Below, piece by piece: positions 1-4,142 of a stretch of 6,215 nucleotides of DNA (its first letter is position 1; every line of letters begins with the position of its first letter). The translations under genes and the position numbers were made by a program. The notes under the pieces were generated by a model that worked only from the letters and a program-made list of their open reading frames with translations, had not been told where the DNA came from and ran no database searches. Source of the DNA: Acidobacteriota bacterium (GTDB lineage Bacteria; Acidobacteriota; Polarisedimenticolia; Gp22-AA2). The DNA is taken from positions 1 to 6,215 of the forward strand of contig JAPUIN010000105.1 in NCBI GenBank assembly GCA_027297005.1, read 5' to 3'.

Positions 1-862
1 AGGCGAGGGCGACACCGAGAAGCGTCAGCAGGAACGGGTCACCCGTCAGGATGGGCCCTTCCCCGAACGGATCCGGAATGAAGGCGCCGAGCGGGATCAG
101 CAGCCACGGGAGCACGAAAAACGGTGCGATCATCCGGGCGGCCTTTTCGACTCCGTGCCGGATCGGCAGAGTCCTGCAACCGTGAGCCGCATCCCCCTCC
201 ATGTCGGAAAAATCCTTGCTGCTGGTGGCGCCGAGAAGAAAGCAAAAGAAGATGAGGCCGATGTACCAGGGCTCCGTCCGGACGACGCCGGCCACCAGCG
301 ACCACCCGGCCACCTTGAGCAGACAGCCACGTGGCACGGCGATCGTGACGTTCGCCCAGATACCGAATCGCTTCGTTCGACCCCAGGCCGGATCGGAATA
401 GACGAACGTCAGCACCATCCCGGCGAGATAGAGGAAGAAGCACTCGTGCTGGGCCAGCGGCGCCATCCCCTTCTCGATGAAACCATCCCATGGATGGACG
501 ACGACGAACCAGGTCGGCACGATGGCGAGCACGTAGAGGAGTGCGCCGAAAATCCGGCCGGCGCGTAGCGAGAGCGCTCCGGAAGGAAGGGGCCGATTCG
601 GTTTGTTGAGCCGGTCGATCTCCAAATCGTGGTATTGATTGAACGCGTTGCTGGCGGCGTTGAGCAGGCCGGCGCAGGCCGAACCCAGAACGATCATCGA
701 CAGGACCGCCCCCGTAAAACGTGTCTGCGGGTCCGGGTTGTGCGCCGATCCGAACGCGGTGAGCGCGCCCGAGATCACCCCGACCATCGGGGGCAGGAGG
801 GTGAAGGGGCGGGTGAATTCCAGGTAGACCCCGGCCCGGGATGACAGGCTGCGGCCGCGCAT
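1..862 (-). CDS. UbiA-superfamily membrane prenyltransferase (3' partial)
   Basis: The frame from the ATG at 862 stays open for 287 codons to the left edge, so the C-terminus is missing; UbiA proteins are usually near 300 residues, so most of the protein is present. The first Asp-rich motif is NQYHDLEID (75-83, NxxxDxxxD), followed by RLNKPNRPLPSG (84-95). The second is KDFSDMEGD (216-224), followed by RTLPIRHG (230-237). These bind the Mg-coordinated prenyl diphosphate. YSDPAWGRTKRFG (155-167) matches the conserved Tyr-Ser loop between them. Hydrophobic helices alternate with these loops, so the protein is polytopic. The motif style (N-K-P-N-R-P-L-P-S-G and the KD...EGD block) is closer to the chlorophyll synthase and digeranylgeranylglyceryl phosphate synthase branches than to typical UbiA or MenA, but the acceptor cannot be read. 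The gene follows the fused prenol kinase, a likely source of its prenyl diphosphate. Another reading frame within this stretch gives a 150-residue Arg-rich product with no domain and is a shadow. Confidence 0.88.
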   Translation of the reverse strand, partial: MRGRSLSSRAGVYLEFTRPFTLLPPMVGVISGALTAFGSAHNPDPQTRFTGAVLSMIVLGSACAGLLNAASNAFNQYHDLEIDRLNKPNRPLPSGALSLRAGRIFGALLYVLAIVPTWFVVVHPWDGFIEKGMAPLAQHECFFLYLAGMVLTFVYSDPAWGRTKRFGIWANVTIAVPRGCLLKVAGWSLVAGVVRTEPWYIGLIFFCFLLGATSSKDFSDMEGDAAHGCRTLPIRHGVEKAARMIAPFFVLPWLLIPLGAFIPDPFGEGPILTGDPFLLTLLGVALA

Positions 863-908
863 CACCCTCCCCTCCCCACGACCAATTCCGAGCCCACGCA
901 CCGGCAGA
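863..908 (-). other. 46-base gap before the UbiA gene with strong Shine-Dalgarno
   Basis: This is the largest gene-free stretch in the window. On the minus strand it ends in a purine-rich block with GGAGG at 875-871, 8 bases before the ATG at 862, and a second GGAGG at 870-866 that is too close to the start to be ideal. No hairpin with a T-run and no convincing -35/-10 pair is visible, so the downstream gene is probably read from the same transcript. The two stacked Shine-Dalgarno-like blocks suggest strong initiation. Confidence 0.6.
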
Positions 909-2264
909 TCACGTGCGGCCTCCGATGGCGAGCGCGCAGGCCAGCCCGATAAGAGCGCCCAGCATCGTGTTGGAGAAGTTCACCGCCTCGTTGTCCATGA
1001 GGCCACGAGCCTGAAGCGTCGCGCCGAGGATCGAATCAGCCGTCGACCCCAGGAATCCGGCCAGAACCACCACCCAGATTGCAGATCCGGGAAGCAGGTT
1101 CATCCCCCAGGCAACGCAACCGATCAACAGGGCGGCGACTCCGCCCGCGGCGGTGCCAAGAAGAGAGACCGCGCCATCCGTCCCGGGCGGCACCTGCCGG
1201 AGCGACGTGATCAGGCGCGGGCGGCCGCCGTACGCCTGGCCGATCTCGCTGCTGACCGTGTCGAAGGCGGCCGCAGCGTAGGCACAGACATAGGCGAGGA
1301 CGAACATCTCGGGCCTGGCCGACCCGGCAATGAGCAGCGCCAGATAGGCGCCAACGCCGCAATTCGCGAGGGCGTGCCGGGCGGAGCGCGCCCCCCTCTT
1401 CGATTGCGCGATCCCCAGTCGCATCTTTCGCGCCATCCCGAGGCGCGTCCCCCCCGATCCCAGAAAAAAGAACCCGACCAGCACAGCGTATCCCCGCCAC
1501 CCGGTGAAGGTGAAGGTGACCAGCCCGATGAGCATCCCGGCGATCATCCCGGATCGATCGACGCTTTTCGCGCGCAGCGCGAGCCAGGCGAAGACCAGAT
1601 TGACCAGCGTCCCGACCAGGAGGGCCTGCCGCAGGTCATCCGCCGCTCCGTGGAGGATGGCGCCGTCCAGTTCCATGAGGCCGCGCAGAAACAGCGAGGA
1701 CATGAGCGGGACGCTCAGGTTGTCGTCGATCCGCCATGGGAGCGACTCGACAAACGCGGCGAAGAGACCTGTCGGGACGGCGAGCAGAGCGGCCTCGAAC
1801 GGCGATCGTCCCATCCAGATCAGCACGAGCCAGATCCCCGCCGTCGCGGCCAGCGCGAAGGCCAGAGCCCCCTCGATGGTCTTCCCTGCGTTCCAGGGGA
1901 TCGGTCGTCGGCCGCGCCGTCGGCCCCAGGCGGCGGCCACCGGGTCACCCCACGCCATCGCGATCCACCCGGACGCGACGACCGACAGGCCCCCCTCCCA
2001 GAACCCGAAAAGAAGGAGAAGGAGGAGCACCGAGACCGGGTAGAGCAGGATCCCCGACCGCCACGGGATTTCGTGCTCTCGGAACAGACGTCGTCCCCCG
2101 ATCCGCGGCAGGAGCAGGGCATTGAACAGCACCGCGCCGGCCGCGCAGACGGCGGCCTGACCAGGCGTCAGGTAGGCGAGCAGGAAGGCGAACGCCCCGA
2201 TCGCGAAATGAACCAGCCGGCGCGCTGCCTCGTTCGTCTGTGTCCCCTTGTTCGTACCTTCCAT
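909..2264 (-). CDS. Fused prenol kinase: phytol/dolichol kinase-like domain plus DUF92 (VTE5-VTE6-type)
   Basis: An integral membrane protein of 451 residues with many hydrophobic segments. The N-terminal half (about 15-200) matches the phytol/dolichol kinase and CDP-lipid transferase family: RRLVHFAIG (15-23), WGDPVA (105-110) with a following Gly-Arg-rich stretch, NAGKTIEG (125-132), and ESLPWRIDDN (173-182) before SVP. The C-terminal half (about 216-448) matches DUF92: Gly-rich GMIAGMLIG (239-247), FFFLGSGGTR (265-274), DTVSSEIG (335-342), PPGTDGAVSLLGT (359-371) and TADSILGATLQ (408-418). In plants VTE5 phosphorylates phytol with CTP and VTE6, a DUF92 protein, phosphorylates phytyl phosphate; one chain here would do both steps, giving a prenyl diphosphate. 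The substrate could be phytol, geranylgeraniol, farnesol or another prenol. An alternative is that the first half is a dolichol-kinase or CDP-archaeol-synthase-like enzyme. It sits 10 bases after the SDR and 46 bases before the UbiA enzyme that could use its product. Domain calls are strong; the reaction is inferred. Confidence 0.88.
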   Translation of the reverse strand: MEGTNKGTQTNEAARRLVHFAIGAFAFLLAYLTPGQAAVCAAGAVLFNALLLPRIGGRRLFREHEIPWRSGILLYPVSVLLLLLLFGFWEGGLSVVASGWIAMAWGDPVAAAWGRRRGRRPIPWNAGKTIEGALAFALAATAGIWLVLIWMGRSPFEAALLAVPTGLFAAFVESLPWRIDDNLSVPLMSSLFLRGLMELDGAILHGAADDLRQALLVGTLVNLVFAWLALRAKSVDRSGMIAGMLIGLVTFTFTGWRGYAVLVGFFFLGSGGTRLGMARKMRLGIAQSKRGARSARHALANCGVGAYLALLIAGSARPEMFVLAYVCAYAAAAFDTVSSEIGQAYGGRPRLITSLRQVPPGTDGAVSLLGTAAGGVAALLIGCVAWGMNLLPGSAIWVVVLAGFLGSTADSILGATLQARGLMDNEAVNFSNTMLGALIGLACALAIGGRT

Positions 2265-2271
2265 CAATGCG

Positions 2272-2276
2272 TCCTC
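2272..2276 (-). promoter_or_regulatory. Shine-Dalgarno of the kinase fusion, overlapping the upstream stop
   Basis: GAGGA read on the minus strand lies 7 bases before the ATG at 2264 and shares bases with the TGA stop (2277-2275) of the preceding SDR. This spacing favours the ATG at 2264 over the in-frame TTG one codon earlier at 2267, which would be only 4 bases away. The arrangement suggests coupled translation of the two genes. Confidence 0.7.
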
Positions 2277-3270
2277 ACGAGCCGTTCATTCTCCCGGCCC
2301 TTCGCATCTCCTCGAGGGTCACCCGCATCCCCTCGGCCAGGGGGGTGATCCGATAGCCGATCTCCGAGATCGCCCGCCCACTGCTGTAGGCCCACTCGTG
2401 CCGGAAGGTGCGAACGACTCCTGCCGTCACGGCAGGGTGGATCCCGGTCACCGACGCCACCATCTGGAGAACCCTCCCCAGTGTTTCACCGGCCCAGTAC
2501 GGAATGACGCGCCGCGGAGGTGGCCTCCCGATGAGACGGGCGAGGATCCCGAACAGATCGTCCAGCGTGGCGTTCTCGCCGCCGAGGATATAGCCGCGGC
2601 CAGGACGTCCCCGCTCCAGAGCCAGACAATGTCCTTCGGCCACGTCGTCGACAAATGCGTAGCAGATGCGCAAATCCCCGCGGCCCAGGCGCGCCTTCAG
2701 CCGACCGGCGAGGTAGTCCGCCAGCATCTTGCGAAGGAGGTTCCCCTCGGTGGGGGCGCCGGGGCCGTAGACCACGCCCGGGTAGACCACGGTGATCGGC
2801 GCTCCTGCCGCGAGCTTTTCGCGGACGAGCCTTTCGGCGATCCACTTCGTCCGTTCGTAATCGGTGCAGAAGGCCAGGTGCTCGCGCTCGAACGTCTCAT
2901 CACCGACGGCGCCGTCCGTTGGGCCGAGTGCGACGATCGTGGAGGTGTAGACGATCCGGCCGACGCCGGCCTCCTCCGCCGCACGCAACACCGCGGCGAG
3001 CCCCTCGACGTTCACCCGATCGAACTCGCGCTTGTCCCGCGCCCACATCCGGACGAGCGCCCCCATATGGATTAACACCTCGCAACCGGCCAGAGCCCGC
3101 CGCAACGATGGGGGATCGCGGAGGTCACCGACGCTCGGCCGGCAGCCTTCGGGGAGTGCCTCTTCCCTTCCGGGGCGACAGAGCGCCGTGATCTCGTGTC
3201 CCGCGGCGAGGAGCCGGCGCGCGACGCCGCCGCCGACATATCCGGTCGCGCCCGTGATGAAGATCCTCAT
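2275..3270 (-). CDS. NAD-dependent epimerase/dehydratase family protein (HpnA/DFR-like extended SDR)
   Basis: A 331-residue soluble extended SDR. The nucleotide-binding motif GATGYVG (7-13) follows the start directly. The acidic GDLRD (48-52), the segment FDRVNVEG (83-90), the Ser/Thr strand IVYTSTIVALG (106-116) and the catalytic pair Tyr138/Lys142 in YERTK are all in place, so it should be an active oxidoreductase or epimerase. The C-terminal half has YPGVVYGPG (163-171) and FVDDVAEG (206-213), as in nucleotide-sugar epimerases, hopanoid-associated HpnA and dihydroflavonol-4-reductase-like proteins. The exact substrate (sugar, sterol-like or prenyl lipid) cannot be read from the sequence. 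The ATG at 3270 was chosen because it shares ATGA with the preceding stop and begins exactly at the Rossmann strand; the same frame stays open upstream to 3678, but that part overlaps the preceding gene and carries no domain. GGGAG lies just upstream, closer to the start than is typical. Confidence 0.87.
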   Translation of the reverse strand: MRIFITGATGYVGGGVARRLLAAGHEITALCRPGREEALPEGCRPSVGDLRDPPSLRRALAGCEVLIHMGALVRMWARDKREFDRVNVEGLAAVLRAAEEAGVGRIVYTSTIVALGPTDGAVGDETFEREHLAFCTDYERTKWIAERLVREKLAAGAPITVVYPGVVYGPGAPTEGNLLRKMLADYLAGRLKARLGRGDLRICYAFVDDVAEGHCLALERGRPGRGYILGGENATLDDLFGILARLIGRPPPRRVIPYWAGETLGRVLQMVASVTGIHPAVTAGVVRTFRHEWAYSSGRAISEIGYRITPLAEGMRVTLEEMRRAGRMNGS

Positions 3271-4142
3271 TCGCTCCCTGCGGACCGGCGGCCCAGATAA
3301 TCGAGAAGCGCGTCGCGCCAGTGCCGCGGCACCTCGCCGGTCAGCCGGGTGTACAGACCGGGATCGAGAGCCGACTGAACGGGGCGCCGGGCCGTTCCGA
3401 CGGTTTGCTGTGCACGGATCGGCTCGATACGCATCCCGGAGGCGCCGATCGAGGCGACGATCTCCCGCGCCAGCTCGTAGCGGGAGCAGCCCCCTGTGTT
3501 GGCGAAGTGCACGATTCCCCGATGTTCGATTTCGATGAGCCGGCGGATCGCACCAGCCAGATCGAAGACGTATGTGGGGGAACCATGTTGATCGCCGACG
3601 ACGCCGAGCACACCGCCGGCCCGGGCCCGGACGCGGATCCCGTCGACGAAGTTGGCGCGCCCCGGCCCGTAGATCCATGCCGAGCGCAGAATCAGGACCT
3701 CCCCGCCGACCGCGGTCACGCGCTGCTCTCCCTCGAGCTTCGACGCACCGCAGATCGAAAGGGGTCCGGTCGGATCCTCCTCCCGATAGGGTCGTCTCGC
3801 CGATCCGTCAAAGACGATGTCGCAGCTGATCTGGATCAGACGGCACCCCGTGTTGAGGGCCGCGCGCGCGACGTTCTCCGCCCCCTCTGCATTGATCCCC
3901 CTCACCGCTTCGGGATCCTTTTCGCAGGCGTCGATGTCCACGAACCCGGCACAGTTGATCACGACGCTCGGCCGCAAGCGCTCGATCTCCGCCTCCATGC
4001 CGAAGCGATCCTCGATGTCGATCTCGGCCCGGGAGGCGGCCACCATGGCAGGGAATGCCTCCTCCAGCACCCGCACCAGCGCAGAACCGACCAGGCCCCC
4101 GGCGCCGAGGACGAGCGGCACGTGGGGCACCCGAGAGCCCAT
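3267..4142 (-). CDS. RmlD-family SDR (dTDP-4-dehydrorhamnose reductase-like) with altered catalytic residues
   Basis: This 291-residue extended short-chain dehydrogenase/reductase is the usual length for RmlD, which reduces dTDP-4-keto-rhamnose to dTDP-L-rhamnose with NAD(P)H. Family marks are the Rossmann motif GAGGLVG (13-19), NCAGFVDIDACEKDPE (63-78), SCDIVFDG (106-113), SKLEGE (134-139), the conserved Trp in SAWIYGPG (154-161) and GDQHGSPTY (183-191). The expected triad is Thr (in STDYVFDG), Tyr and Lys (in YGxxK). Here the Thr position is Cys107, the Tyr position is Cys131 and only Lys135 remains; Ile109 replaces the usual Tyr after the Asp. It may therefore be inactive as an RmlD, use other chemistry, or act as a binding or regulatory subunit. 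The ATG at 4142 was chosen because it shares TGATG with the lptD stop and has GGGGAG 9 bases upstream; a longer reading to 4277 would only run out of frame over lptD. The stop overlaps the next start in ATGA. Family assignment is strong; function is uncertain. Confidence 0.85.
   Translation of the reverse strand: MGSRVPHVPLVLGAGGLVGSALVRVLEEAFPAMVAASRAEIDIEDRFGMEAEIERLRPSVVINCAGFVDIDACEKDPEAVRGINAEGAENVARAALNTGCRLIQISCDIVFDGSARRPYREEDPTGPLSICGASKLEGEQRVTAVGGEVLILRSAWIYGPGRANFVDGIRVRARAGGVLGVVGDQHGSPTYVFDLAGAIRRLIEIEHRGIVHFANTGGCSRYELAREIVASIGASGMRIEPIRAQQTVGTARRPVQSALDPGLYTRLTGEVPRHWRDALLDYLGRRSAGSE

Noticed and set aside
39..491. Minus-strand 150-codon frame inside the UbiA gene
   Set aside because: It is Arg/Gly-rich with no domain; the real UbiA frame with both Asp-rich motifs runs through the same bases and off the left edge.
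1374..2348. Plus-strand open frame of about 324 codons opposite the kinase fusion
   Set aside because: Its product is dominated by Pro, Arg, Asp and Gln with no hydrophobic core or motif, and the opposite strand carries two well-conserved membrane domains.
2248..3075. Plus-strand open frame of about 275 codons opposite the epimerase gene
   Set aside because: It is a mirror of the conserved SDR, with no recognisable motif.
3271..3678. N-terminal extension of the epimerase-like SDR by 136 residues
   Set aside because: The extension overlaps the preceding RmlD-like gene out of frame and is Arg-rich without a domain; the Rossmann strand begins exactly at the ATG at 3270.
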